Source of the DNA: CAZENU01 sp965117035
GTDB lineage: Bacteria; Chloroflexota; Dehalococcoidia; Lucifugimonadales; CAZENU01
NCBI GenBank assembly: GCA_965117035.1
Contig: OZ220748.1
Coordinates: 3,100,001 to 3,164,000 of the forward strand
Reading direction: 5' to 3'
DNA: 64,000 nucleotides
Below are positions 25,801 through 33,451 of the stretch, piece after piece. How positions within the stretch are numbered: the first letter of the stretch is position 1; every line of letters starts with the position of its first letter. Both the position numbers and the translations under genes were made by a program. The notes beneath the pieces were generated by a model. The model was not told the origin of the DNA and searched no databases. It was given only the letters and a program-made list of their open reading frames with translations.

Positions 25801-27210
25801 GACGGCGACGGCGACGCCCGCTTCACCATCGACAGCCTCACCGGCCAGATAAGGGCCGGCAAGAGGCTGGGCGCGGACCCGGACGAGGTCGAGGACGAGG
25901 ACTCAAGGGACCTGACCGCTGACCTCGGGCTGGCCGGCGACGAGGATCCCGGTGAAGCCGGTAACAGCGAGTACGTGTTGAGGGTGCGAGTGAGCGACCC
26001 GTCGACCGCCTTCGCCACGGTGAACGTCATCGTCAGGATCACGGAGGTGAATGAACCCCCCGCCTTCAATGATGATGCACCGACGCTGCTGAGCGTAGAG
26101 GAGAACCCACAAGTCTCAGAGGAGAACCCGGAGGGCCTGCCGGTCATCACGGTCGGTCATGGCGGTGTCCGTATCGATGACCCTCCCGCATACGTCGTCA
26201 CCGACCAGGACGGCAGCGCCGACGGCCCTGACGGCTATGACCCCAACATCTACACGTACACAGTGTCGGGCGCCGACGGCGACGACTTCGACATCGACAA
26301 CGGCATCCTGACCTTCAAGGCGGGCCACGAGCCCGACTTCGAAGACCAGAGCTCTTACTCGATTACCGTCGAGGCCCACTCCGGTGAGGGCCCACGCAGG
26401 CTGTCGGCCACCCTGGATGTGATCATCGAGGTCGTGGATGCGGAGGACATGGGAGCAGTAGTGCTGTCCCAGAGGCAGCCTGAGGTGGGGATCGCGATAC
26501 AAGCCATGGTCAGCGACGACGATGGCGGTGCAATCATCAGGAAGTGGGTGTGGGAACTGTCCGAAACGGTCACGGTGAGCGAGCGGGGCGTGCCGTCGGC
26601 GGAGTGCATTGACGATCCTGGTACACCCGGCATCGATCCCGTCGACGAAGCCAGCTGGACAGCGATAGCCGGAGCCACATCGGCGGTCTACGCCCCGAAG
26701 GCGACCGACGTGGGCATGTGCCTGCGAGCAACGGCGACCTACGTCGACAACGTAGGCCGCGCGCTGGAGACGGCAGTGGGAGTGCTGGAAGTCCCGGTGG
26801 GGCGACACGGGTCCTTTGACGCTGCTCCCGCATCGGACGGCGGGTTCGTCAATGCCCCACCCGTGTTCCCCGACCAGGACGTCGCCGAAGGCGACCAGTC
26901 GGACAGTACGATCCGGGAGGTGCCGGAGAACAGTGAGAAAGAGCGAAGCATCGGAGCGCCGGTCAGAGCCATCGACGATGATGACGATCTGCTGATCTAC
27001 ACCTTGAGCGGTCCGGACGCTGAGTCCTTCCGTATTGGTAGGAAAGACGGCCAGCTCAGGACAGAGGCCCCTTTGAACTTCGAGGCCAGGAGCAGCTACT
27101 CGGTCGTTGTGACCGCTACCGACCCGTTCGGCGCAATGGACAGCATCCGGGTGACCATCAACGTCACTGATGAGGACGACCCGGCGGAGATAACCGCCTT
27201 AGATGAGTGA
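22882..27210 (+). CDS. Secreted cadherin/Ig-like repeat protein, two super-repeats
   Basis: The predicted protein has 1442 residues. The ATG at 22882 is chosen because it opens a signal peptide (RLVTLFIVLASILLASVTL, likely cleavage after AYA); the longer frame from 22612 has no such logic. Then two super-repeats of roughly 700 residues follow. Each holds, in order, a unit with ENgT.PVAtF.A.D..G..I.WS and FTIDDGVL.FREPPNYEDP; an Ig-like unit (QWARS.DG.TWTDI.GATS, YLRATVTYtDKFGAGKTAS); a cadherin unit (ENTAVG..IG, DTPDLED, DARFTIDS..GQIR); a second cadherin unit ending VTNVNEPP; another Ig-like unit; and a final cadherin unit. Calcium motifs recur. The protein stops right at the start of a third super-repeat (AEITALDE) and has no anchor or EF-hand tail. 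A role in adhesion or matrix is likely. Confidence 0.85.
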   Translation: MRPPRCGKSRLVTLFIVLASILLASVTLDGPAHRQAYAQSADSSLDFAENRTAPVATFLAHDQDGDAITWSLSGPDADLFTIDDGVLAFREPPNYEDPQSTASRGRLSDRNVYRVTVSAGGGTHDVAVTVTDVDEAGTVSIDRRQPQVSRPLSASMRDEDEGVSGQAWQWARSGDGTTWTDIDGATSPRRSPARADEDMYLRATVTYSDKFGAGKTASAVSARRVEPRTLSNAAPGFVDRSGDEVSTVTLSVRENTAVGRSIGRRVAATDADNDLLFYELLDTPDLEDDRGDARFTIDSTSGQIRVGRVLGADDGEREDEPTALTGSPTLPVGEDAGEADNSEYVLRVRASDPSTASATVNVIVRVTNVNEPPSFDENVPTLLRVEENPEDEAVITFGDDDSEVDADTFAVTDQDGAATTATYSVTGDDREVLEFAGGVLTFKADHEPDFEEQASYSITITGRSGGLSASLDITIEVVDTEDPGEVFLSQRQPQAGREVAATPSDPDGGVRIDRWVWELSDEITVEDDGTPSAECRDDPETTDIDVVDGWTAIDGDSSAAYTPKRADVGRCLRATVIYTDNIEVPGGANIHRATGVSEAPVQDSRSANAAPRFVDQDLNSPGDQSARTSRKIAENTDPDESIGTPVSAFDEDDPLLIYTLGGADASFFSISRNTGQLMTKAPLNFEARNRYSVVVTATDPSGASDSIRATINVTNVHDPVHITGVRSARYPENGTEPVASFTAFDEAGHVIRWSVSGDDRDLFTIDDGVLHFREPPNYEDPRSASTSALLSSRNIYRVTVEAAGGTRSVTVTVTDVDEAGVASIDRPQPQVDRPLSVSLRDEDDMVEDQRWQWARSEDGRTWTDIEGATSPERRPAPADVGRYLRATVTYTDKFGAGKTASAVTANPVEQTTLFNAAPSFASQDDDESTSHIDIARSVPENTAVGMPIGEPLSATDADEDILFYELLDTPDLEDGDGDARFTIDSLTGQIRAGKRLGADPDEVEDEDSRDLTADLGLAGDEDPGEAGNSEYVLRVRVSDPSTAFATVNVIVRITEVNEPPAFNDDAPTLLSVEENPQVSEENPEGLPVITVGHGGVRIDDPPAYVVTDQDGSADGPDGYDPNIYTYTVSGADGDDFDIDNGILTFKAGHEPDFEDQSSYSITVEAHSGEGPRRLSATLDVIIEVVDAEDMGAVVLSQRQPEVGIAIQAMVSDDDGGAIIRKWVWELSETVTVSERGVPSAECIDDPGTPGIDPVDEASWTAIAGATSAVYAPKATDVGMCLRATATYVDNVGRALETAVGVLEVPVGRHGSFDAAPASDGGFVNAPPVFPDQDVAEGDQSDSTIREVPENSEKERSIGAPVRAIDDDDDLLIYTLSGPDAESFRIGRKDGQLRTEAPLNFEARSSYSVVVTATDPFGAMDSIRVTINVTDEDDPAEITALDE

Positions 27211-27743
27211 GGTTGATGTCGGGCTCCTTCTTCGTTCAGCATCGTCGGATCGGCGACAGCCGGCTCGGCCGCTCCCTCGCCGTTGAATCTGCGGCAAGTC
27301 CTGATCTGTCCCACCTAATGGCTCATCGGAAATTGTGCCTCAAGAAGCCCCGACGTCCTGCATAGTGAGTACGAGACCGCCTCCTATCGCATCATGGCAG
27401 CTGGCTTTGCCATCCCCCTTCGGCATTCGGCGGTGGACGCGGAGCTGGGTGAGGATATAGTCTTCGGCATCGTAGTTCAGATCGCGCCGCAGGCTGCCTA
27501 TCGCGGCACGCATCGCCCGGCGCTGGACACAAGCTCGGCAAGTGTCCAGTAGTCAATGTCGGTGATCGGCACTGGACGACCGGCCTGGCTCACGGCGGCG
27601 GCCCCCATGTCCGGGGCCCGGGTCGCTTCTGGCCGTGGACTGACAGGAGCATGGTAGGGCACCTCCGCTTACTCCACGAACTCCGTCATCAACTCCAGCC
27701 CCAGGCCTCCGGTAGCACCAAGTCCAACGGGTCAGGGGATCAG
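27211..27743. other. Gap with a small minus-strand ORF fragment
   Basis: The gap is 533 bases. On the minus strand 27513-27340 encodes 57 residues (starting MRAAIGSLRRDLNYDAEDY). Just upstream, in another frame, DYWTLAELVSS would extend it naturally, so it may be a frameshifted remnant of an unrecognised gene. Nothing else is supportable. Together with the duplicated scraps that follow, this looks like a gene graveyard. Confidence 0.35.
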
Positions 27744-27948
27744 TCACGCTGCCCCATGAATCGCGCCACGAGCGCGCCGGCGAGCAGCCCGCACAGGTGC
27801 CCCTCCCACGACACGAACTCCCGCGTCGGCAGCGCGCCGAGCGGCAACCCGCCGTACAGCACCAGCAGGGCTACGGCCATCAGGATGGTGAAGAATCGCC
27901 TCTCGAACCAGCCGTCGCGACGAGGAAGCCGAAGTAGGCCCGAGCCCC
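27744..27948 (-). pseudogene. Truncated duplicate of the rhomboid gene 3' end
   Basis: The minus strand reads GWFERRFFTILMAVALLVLYGG, then EFVSWEGHLCGLLAGALVARFMG and a stop. This is the same C-terminal third as the intact rhomboid at 29145-29681, with about one base in ten changed. The catalytic-His segment SWEGHLCG is there but the catalytic-Ser part is missing, so it cannot be a working protease. Its upstream edge is joined directly to a copy of the uvrA 3' end. Confidence 0.75.
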
Positions 27949-28009
27949 GCCGGCCGCCGCCACCGCGGACTGACCTGGCTCCCGCGGGCTGTCCGCGTCA
28001 CGCCAGCAG
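27949..28009. repeat. Copy of the uvrA 3' end and downstream bases
   Basis: About 60 bases match 22204-22263 with a handful of changes, including the uvrA-terminal codons, its TGA and the following GACCTGGCTC and GTCCGCGTCACGCCAGCAG segments. The right end supplies the last codons and stop of the phosphotransferase gene on the minus strand. Confidence 0.75.
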
Positions 28010-29086
28010 CTCGCCCGCGCCGTTGTCGAGGATGGCCGCGCTGACGCGGGGCAGGAGGACTTCGACATGTATCCGTATCTGTTCTTTCGTGAAGGGCATC
28101 GCGGCGATCGTGGAGATCAGCGATCCGAGCCGGTCGAGCAGCGAAAGCCGATAGCCACGCAGACATTGCTCGAAGCCATACCCCTCGACGCCGTTGTCGA
28201 CCAGGATCCGGTGATAGGCCCCCAGGAGCTCCATTTCCACTGCCAGTCGGACTTCCGGGTCCAGGTTCTCCCCCAGGAAATAGGACACGTCGCCGATGCC
28301 GCTGCCGATGCCCATGCGCTGCCAGTCGATCACCGTGATCGGCGCGCCTCCGTTGGGCGCGCCGAAGACGAGGTTGTCGAGTGAGTAGTCCCCGTGGCGG
28401 AGCGTCCGCGGCGAAGTCCCACGGGGCCGCCGCATCATCTCCGCGCGGTGATGGCCGAGGCGCTCTCCGATCTCCCTGATCCGGTCGGGCAGGCGGTCCC
28501 CGGTCTGTTTCAGGAAGTCCGGCCACCATCGGTCATGAGCGTCTCGGATCCCAACGAGGTCGCGGGGGACGCTCGTCAGCCAGCCTAGTTCTTCGAGCAC
28601 TGGACTCTCCCACCAGTCGGCGTGGAAGCCGGCGACCTGGTGGATGGCCAGCTCCGCCTGTTCAGCGGAACAGCCGCGTACCCTCGATCCAACACCAGCC
28701 GTGCCAAGGTCCTCCAGCAGCAGGACGTGCATGCCCGTCGCGGTGTGGATATCGCTGTAGTGGCAGACCGGTGTCGGCAGCGACGTCCGATGCGCCAGCC
28801 GCTGGTAGAAGCGGACCTCTCGTTCGTATGCGGCAATCGTGTTGGGCCGCTCACGCATCTTCCTGGCGGCCGAGGAGAACTTGGCGACCAGCGACTGCGG
28901 AGCGCCCGGCTCGTCCGGATCGTATTCGAGACGCAACCTGGCGAGTTGCCCGTAGTGCCCTCCGTCTTCGGCGAGCGGCGCGGCTTCGAAGGAGGCAACG
29001 GCGGCGGCGCCGATCGCGCCCCCCTCACGGAGAGCGTCAGTCAGCCAGTCAGCGGTCAGGCCTGCGGGGCCTGCGGGGATATCCAA
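27998..29086 (-). CDS. Phosphotransferase family protein (EcKinase/APH-like)
   Basis: The 362-residue protein has the protein-kinase-like fold of aminoglycoside and ecdysteroid kinases. A nucleotide-binding N-lobe (LVAKFSS, the Lys in strand 3), the catalytic loop LRHGDYSLDNLVF (HGDxxxxN) and VIDWQRMGIGSGIGDVSYFL (metal-binding Asp) are all visible. The wording fits the EcKinase-like branch better than classical antibiotic kinases. The substrate, a small hydroxylated molecule, is unknown. It starts with TTG at 29086, with AGGAGG 9 bases upstream. Its last five codons lie in the copied uvrA-tail segment, so the original C terminus may have been replaced. The rhomboid gene lies upstream on the same strand. 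Confidence 0.8.
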   Translation of the reverse strand: MDIPAGPAGLTADWLTDALREGGAIGAAAVASFEAAPLAEDGGHYGQLARLRLEYDPDEPGAPQSLVAKFSSAARKMRERPNTIAAYEREVRFYQRLAHRTSLPTPVCHYSDIHTATGMHVLLLEDLGTAGVGSRVRGCSAEQAELAIHQVAGFHADWWESPVLEELGWLTSVPRDLVGIRDAHDRWWPDFLKQTGDRLPDRIREIGERLGHHRAEMMRRPRGTSPRTLRHGDYSLDNLVFGAPNGGAPITVIDWQRMGIGSGIGDVSYFLGENLDPEVRLAVEMELLGAYHRILVDNGVEGYGFEQCLRGYRLSLLDRLGSLISTIAAMPFTKEQIRIHVEVLLPRVSAAILDNGAGELLA

Positions 29087-29144
29087 CGGTCACATCCTCC
29101 TGTGGCAGGGCATGCGCTGCAAGCCAGGACTCCCCGTCGTGGGA

Positions 29145-29681
29145 TCAGTCACGGCGGCCGATGAATCGCGCCGCGAGCGCGCCGGCCAGCAGGCCGCACA
29201 GGTGGCCCTCCCACGACACGAAGCCCCGAGTCGGCAACACGCCGAGCAGCAGACTCCCGTACAGCACCAGCACGGCGACGGCCATCAGGATCGTGAAGAA
29301 CCGCCTGTCGAACCAACCCCTCGCTACCAGGAAACCGAAGTAGCCGAACACGAGCCCGCTCGCGCCGACGTGGAAGTCCGACCTGCCGATCAGCCACACG
29401 CCGGCCCCGCCGACCAGGACGATGAACAGCGTCGTGACAACGAACGCCCTCTTTGTCTGGATCAACACCAGCATGCCCAGCGCCAGCAGCGGGAGGGTGT
29501 TGCTGAACACGTGGCCGATCCCGGCGTGCAGGAACGGCGCCAGCGGAATGCCGATGAGACCGCTCGTAGTGCGCGGCAGGATGCCATACTCGTCGAGCCG
29601 GTGGTCCATGAACGTGTTCACGACCTCGACGGCCCACATCGCCGCCACGAGCGCGAGAAGCACCTGGAAGCTCAGTTTCAT
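29145..29681 (-). CDS. Rhomboid family intramembrane serine protease
   Basis: A 178-residue polytopic membrane protein. GASGLVFGYFGF carries the catalytic Ser, SWEGHLCGLLAGALAA carries the catalytic His, and HAGIGHVFSNTLPLLALG is the rhomboid HxxxxHxxxN-like helix 2. About five to six TM helices are predicted, which is small but usual for bacterial rhomboids. These enzymes cut TM segments of other membrane proteins; substrates here are unknown. The upstream region holds palindromic repeats. A partial, mutated copy of this gene's 3' third lies 1.2 kb downstream. Confidence 0.9.
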   Translation of the reverse strand: MKLSFQVLLALVAAMWAVEVVNTFMDHRLDEYGILPRTTSGLIGIPLAPFLHAGIGHVFSNTLPLLALGMLVLIQTKRAFVVTTLFIVLVGGAGVWLIGRSDFHVGASGLVFGYFGFLVARGWFDRRFFTILMAVAVLVLYGSLLLGVLPTRGFVSWEGHLCGLLAGALAARFIGRRD

Positions 29682-29717
29682 CTACGGCTGCTATCCTTGG
29701 AGGGTGTTTTTCCGAGT

Positions 29718-29812
29718 CCCTTCTCCCCCGGCGGGAGAAGGCCAGGATCAGGAGGGTAGCCGCCAACGGCTTCACCCTCGCCTCAATCCCCTCCCGTCGA
29801 AGGAGAGGAGGT
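29718..29812. repeat. Palindromic repeats of the CTCCC/GGGAG family
   Basis: CCCTTCTCCCCCGGCGGGAGAAGG (given in two parts as CCCTTCTCCC and GGGAGAAGG arms) and, at about 29790-29812, CCCCTCCC..GGAGAGG flank a short spacer. They belong to the same family as 3829-3865 and 7469-7530. They fill the space between the divergent rhomboid and dehydratase genes. Confidence 0.65.
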
Positions 29813-29863
29813 CTATGACAGGCCGTTTGGCCTGCGGACGACGATAGCATAGAGGACTACTCG

Positions 29864-30826
29864 ATGACCGAACCGCACGCACAGGTCCCATTGGACGACA
29901 TTCGCGCCGCGAGCCGCCGCATCCGAGGCGCGGCGCTCAGGACGCCGCTCGTGCGCCTCAACGCCGAGGCGCCCGCCGAGGTCCACCTGAAGCTGGAGAA
30001 CCTGCAGCCGGTGGGCTCGTTCAAGCTGCGCGGCGCGGCGAACGCCGTGCGCCAGCGCTCCCCGGAGGAGCTGGCCGGCGGCGTCTGGACGGTCAGCGCG
30101 GGCAACATGGCGCAGGGGCTCGCCTGGGTCGCCAGGGACGCCGGCGTTCCGTGCACGGCCATTGTCCCGGAGACCGCCCCGGAGACGAAGCTCGCGAACA
30201 TCCGCCGCCTCGGAGCCGAGTACGTCAAGGTGCCGTTCGCCGAGTTCGAGGAGACCTTCATCACACGCGGCCGCATCGGCATGAGTGGGCTGCTGGTGCA
30301 CCCCTTCAGCGATCCCGCCGTCATGGCGGGCAACGGCACCATAGGCCTGGAGATACTGGAGGACCTGCCGGACGTGGACGCCATCGTCATCGCCTACGCC
30401 GGCGGCGGTCTGGCCTGCGGCATCGCGTCCGCCGTGCGGGCGCTCCGGCCGGGGGTCAGGATATACGCGGCCGAGGTCGAGACGGGCTCCCCGCTGGCGG
30501 CTTCGTTCGCGGCCGGCCGGCAGGTCAGGGTCGACTACACGCCCAGCTTCGTCGACGGCATCAGCGAGTCGAGGACGTTCGACGAGATGTGGCCGCTGGC
30601 CCGCAGCCTGCTCGACGGCTCGCTCGTCGTCAGCCTCGACGAGACGGCCGCGGCGGTCAGGCTGATCGCTGAGCGCAACCGCACCATAGCGGAGGGCGCC
30701 GGCGCCGTCTCCGTTGCCGCCGCGCTGGCGGGCAGGGCCGGCGGCGGCAAGATCGCCTGCATCGTCTCAGGCGGCAACCTCGACCCGCAGAAGCTGGCCA
30801 CAATCCTCAGCGGCGGTACGCCATAG
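29864..30826 (+). CDS. PLP-dependent threonine/serine dehydratase family enzyme
   Basis: The 320-residue, single-domain protein of PLP fold type II has the PLP lysine in GSFKLRGA, the substrate loop TVSAGNMAQG (usually SsGNhAqg), the phosphate loop AYAGGGLACG and CIVSGGNLD near the end. It lacks the C-terminal ACT-like regulatory domain of biosynthetic IlvA, so it fits catabolic threonine dehydratase or serine racemase. It would convert threonine or serine to the 2-oxo acid and ammonia, or racemise serine. The usual Ser in SSGNH is replaced (TVSAGNM), and GGGGL is shortened to AGGGL, so the substrate may differ. It is divergent from the rhomboid gene. Confidence 0.85.
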   Translation: MTEPHAQVPLDDIRAASRRIRGAALRTPLVRLNAEAPAEVHLKLENLQPVGSFKLRGAANAVRQRSPEELAGGVWTVSAGNMAQGLAWVARDAGVPCTAIVPETAPETKLANIRRLGAEYVKVPFAEFEETFITRGRIGMSGLLVHPFSDPAVMAGNGTIGLEILEDLPDVDAIVIAYAGGGLACGIASAVRALRPGVRIYAAEVETGSPLAASFAAGRQVRVDYTPSFVDGISESRTFDEMWPLARSLLDGSLVVSLDETAAAVRLIAERNRTIAEGAGAVSVAAALAGRAGGGKIACIVSGGNLDPQKLATILSGGTP

Positions 30827-30993
30827 CGCCTCAGATCCAGGGTGCGCTCTACGACCAGGCCGGTCGCCGCTTACCTGCGGACCGTTTCGTTGCGCTCCAG
30901 GGAGTCCGTTCTCTGTCCGCGTGTAGCGGCGCTCGTCCGGGAATTGGAACAGGCCGACTCCCACGGTCCCGGAACTGGCGCCGTCGCCGACCT

Positions 30994-31695
30994 CTAGTGC
31001 GAGTGCTTCTTCCCGCCGCCATGGCCCCCGTCTGACCCGTCGTCCTCTTCATCTCCGTGGCCGTGCCCCTGTCCGCTGGAATGACCGTCATCCGTCTCGT
31101 CGTTCTGGCCGAAAACTTTCGGGTAAACGAAGGCGGCAAGCTTCTCGACGGCATCCATGAAGTGGTGGTCGTCCACGTCGAAGGACAGCCCCTCGTCCAA
31201 CACGAAGATGTGGTGCGGGACGTGTCCGGCGTCCTGCGCCATGTGGAGGCCCGACAACTCGGGGTTCTTCACGATGCTCTCCACCGAGTCCGCGATGATG
31301 ATGTCCGGTTCAGCGTCGACAACCGTCGCTGGATCGATCTCCCGGTACCCTTCGTGGGTGGCGATGTTCTCCATCTTCAGGAGCTCGAATACCTGGCCCA
31401 TGACCGTGTTTTTCCCTGGCGTCCGCCAGTCGCTGCCGTGGAAGTAGACCGTCCATACCGGCTCTACCGGTTCCATCTTCTGCCTGATTGCCGCGATCCG
31501 GGCGTTGAATTCTCCCGGAATGTGCTCCGGCTCGAACGTTGGGGTCGCGCGGGCAACAGTGGCGGTCGGTACGACCGCCGGCGCCAGTGCGGGCGTGGGA
31601 GTGGGGGCGGGCGTGGCAGTGCAGCCAAGTACCGGCAGGAGTACGGCCATGGTCACCAGGCGCTTGCTTGGGCTCCACATTCCTGTCGCTCCCAT
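30994..31695 (-). CDS. Lipoprotein with one BtuF-like lobe and a His-rich tail
   Basis: The predicted lipoprotein has 233 residues, with signal peptide and lipobox VLGC, then a Pro/Thr/Ala-rich linker of about 40 residues. The folded part (FNARIAAIRQKMEPVEPVW to VEKLAAFVYP) matches only the connecting helix and C-terminal lobe of BtuF/FhuD-type type III periplasmic binding proteins, with the tell-tale DPATVVDAEPDIIIADS. The N-terminal lobe that normally completes the ligand cleft is missing. The tail is rich in His, Gly and Asp (GHGHGDEEDDG, GGHGGGKKHSH), as in metal chaperone-like proteins. It may therefore bind metal. No ABC permease or ATPase is adjacent. An extended -10 (TGCTAGGAT) lies just upstream. 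Confidence 0.65.
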   Translation of the reverse strand: MGATGMWSPSKRLVTMAVLLPVLGCTATPAPTPTPALAPAVVPTATVARATPTFEPEHIPGEFNARIAAIRQKMEPVEPVWTVYFHGSDWRTPGKNTVMGQVFELLKMENIATHEGYREIDPATVVDAEPDIIIADSVESIVKNPELSGLHMAQDAGHVPHHIFVLDEGLSFDVDDHHFMDAVEKLAAFVYPKVFGQNDETDDGHSSGQGHGHGDEEDDGSDGGHGGGKKHSH

Positions 31696-31713
31696 TCCAT
31701 CTGTCGACCGTTC

Positions 31714-31722
31714 ATCCTAGCA
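31714..31722 (-). promoter_or_regulatory. Extended -10 of the His-rich lipoprotein gene
   Basis: On the minus strand TGCTAGGAT ends about 18 bases before the first in-frame start at 31695. If the ATG at 31680 is used the leader is 33 bases. Confidence 0.45.
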
Positions 31723-31873
31723 GATGGCCGCCGGACACGGTCTCGGCGCAAGGCCGGACTCCCAGCCTCACCTACGCTTCTGGGCGGCGCTGCAACTGGC
31801 GGTCCGAAGCGGGACGGGCGGGCGCTCTGCGTGGCGGGGTGCGGCCGACAAAGCTACGCCTCCCTGGGGCCGC

Positions 31874-33433
31874 CTAGCGCCCCTCCAGGTGCGCCAGCTC
31901 CGGCCAGACGCTGCGCATATGCCACGCCGTCATCGACGACAGCCGGGCGGCGCCGCCGCGGGCGAACGCCGAGATGCCGACGCTGTCTTCTCGCTCGGGG
32001 TACACGCGCACGGTAAGGCACTGCCTGTCGTTCGCGAACACCTCCACGATGCTCCGGTCGACGAACACGCGGAGCGTGAGCGGGTCTCCGTCCGCGATGT
32101 CCAGCGGCCCGATCTCGGGCGACCGGGCGAACACGTCCCCGCCCAGCGACGACTGTGACACGTCGATCTGCAGCGAGCTGACGTCGAACCGCCGGTGGTC
32201 CTGGCGGAACAGCGATATGCGCGTCTGCTCCGCCCCGTCGGGCGACCGCAGCACGCTGAGCCCGACCTCGCGGGCGTTCCCCGGCTCGATCACCGCGTCG
32301 ATCTCCATCGCCTTGCCGGAGACCTGGGTTATCGGCGCCTCCGCGTTGGCCGGGATGTCGACCGGACCGACCGGGATGCCGTCCGTCCGCAGGCCGTCCG
32401 TCTCGGGCACCGGCCGGATGCGGAGCGAGCCGGTTTCGGCGAGCGAGAGATGGCGCGGCAGCGTCATGACGTCGTTCCAGTCCCGGTCCTCGATTCCCTC
32501 CTTCACGTTGAAGAAGGCGATGAAGCGGCCCTTGTCGTCGATAGTCGCGGACGGCGCGTGCAGGCTGCCGGCGGTGAACGGGCCGTAGTTCATCCGCCCG
32601 TGGCGCTCCGGAGTGAGCCGGGCCGTGCTCGGGTCATAGTCGCCGACATAGTACTGCCCGGCCCGCTTGTGGCTGAAGAACAGCAGCATGTGCTTGTCCG
32701 GGCCGATGGGCAGGAAGTTGGGGACGGCCCCGTCCTCCCCGGGCTCCGTGTTCGGCGTGCCGTCGATCAGCGGCCCAAGGAGCTCCCACGAGCCCAGGTC
32801 CTTCGACCTGAACACGTAGTCGACCGCCCGGCAGTCGTCCCCGATCTTCCCGTCGCGGTACGTCCCGGAAAGCGAGTAGTAGTACCCGTCGTCCTGCTTC
32901 CAGATGCAGGGATCGAAGACGCGGTACGGGCGTCCGTCGTCGTCGATGGGCGCGATGGGGATGACCGGGTTGTCCGGGTGCTTCTCCCAGTTGAGCAGCA
33001 GTGGGTCGGAGGCCGTGGCGATGCTGTTGCCCGATTCCGTGCCGTGGTAGATGGCGACGACGCGCTCCGGCTCCACCAGCGCCTGGCCGCTGAAGCAGTG
33101 GTGCTCCCGGTCCGGGAACAGCGCGGGCGGCAGGTCTTGCCACGAGACCAGGTCGTCGCTGACGAAGTGTCCCCAATGCACGCGGTCGATGCCCACGGGC
33201 CGGAACTGGTAGAAGAGGTGGTAGCTCCCGCGCCACTGGCACAGGCCGTTGGGGTCGTTCATGCTGTTCTCGGGCGGGGAGAGGTGGTATAGCGGCCGGT
33301 ACGGATCGGACGCCAGGCGCTCCCGCGACTCACGGAACCGCCGCAGCGTCTCGTCGCGTTCCAGCGCCTCGATCTGCGCCTCCAGCGTCTCCGGGTACGT
33401 CCTGGCATTGAGGGGCTGCAGTTCACTGGACAC
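31874..33433 (-). CDS. Glycoside hydrolase family 32-like beta-fructosidase
   Basis: The 519-residue protein has a five-bladed propeller followed by a beta-sandwich. The nucleophile motif is SMNDPNG (usual WMNDPNG), followed by YHLFYQFRP and WGHFVSDDLVSWQDLPPAL. The transition-state Asp motif RDP reads FDP (RVFDPCIW). The acid/base region, normally WECP, reads GEDGAVPNFLPIG, so the Glu is kept but its context is changed. The C-terminal sandwich carries LRVFVDRSIVEVFANDRQCLTVRVYP, typical of GH32. GH32 enzymes release fructose from sucrose, inulin or levan. No signal peptide is seen, so it would act in the cytoplasm. The GTG start at 33433 has AGGAGG 7 bases upstream; it follows sbcC by 18 bases. 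Confidence 0.87.
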   Translation of the reverse strand: MSSELQPLNARTYPETLEAQIEALERDETLRRFRESRERLASDPYRPLYHLSPPENSMNDPNGLCQWRGSYHLFYQFRPVGIDRVHWGHFVSDDLVSWQDLPPALFPDREHHCFSGQALVEPERVVAIYHGTESGNSIATASDPLLLNWEKHPDNPVIPIAPIDDDGRPYRVFDPCIWKQDDGYYYSLSGTYRDGKIGDDCRAVDYVFRSKDLGSWELLGPLIDGTPNTEPGEDGAVPNFLPIGPDKHMLLFFSHKRAGQYYVGDYDPSTARLTPERHGRMNYGPFTAGSLHAPSATIDDKGRFIAFFNVKEGIEDRDWNDVMTLPRHLSLAETGSLRIRPVPETDGLRTDGIPVGPVDIPANAEAPITQVSGKAMEIDAVIEPGNAREVGLSVLRSPDGAEQTRISLFRQDHRRFDVSSLQIDVSQSSLGGDVFARSPEIGPLDIADGDPLTLRVFVDRSIVEVFANDRQCLTVRVYPEREDSVGISAFARGGAARLSSMTAWHMRSVWPELAHLEGR

Positions 33434-33451
33434 GTCGATACCTCCTGCGCT

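Noticed and set aside
31720..31870. Possible cobalamin riboswitch upstream of the BtuF-like gene
   Set aside because: I looked for the B12-box core and could not find it; the promoter is also downstream of this stretch.
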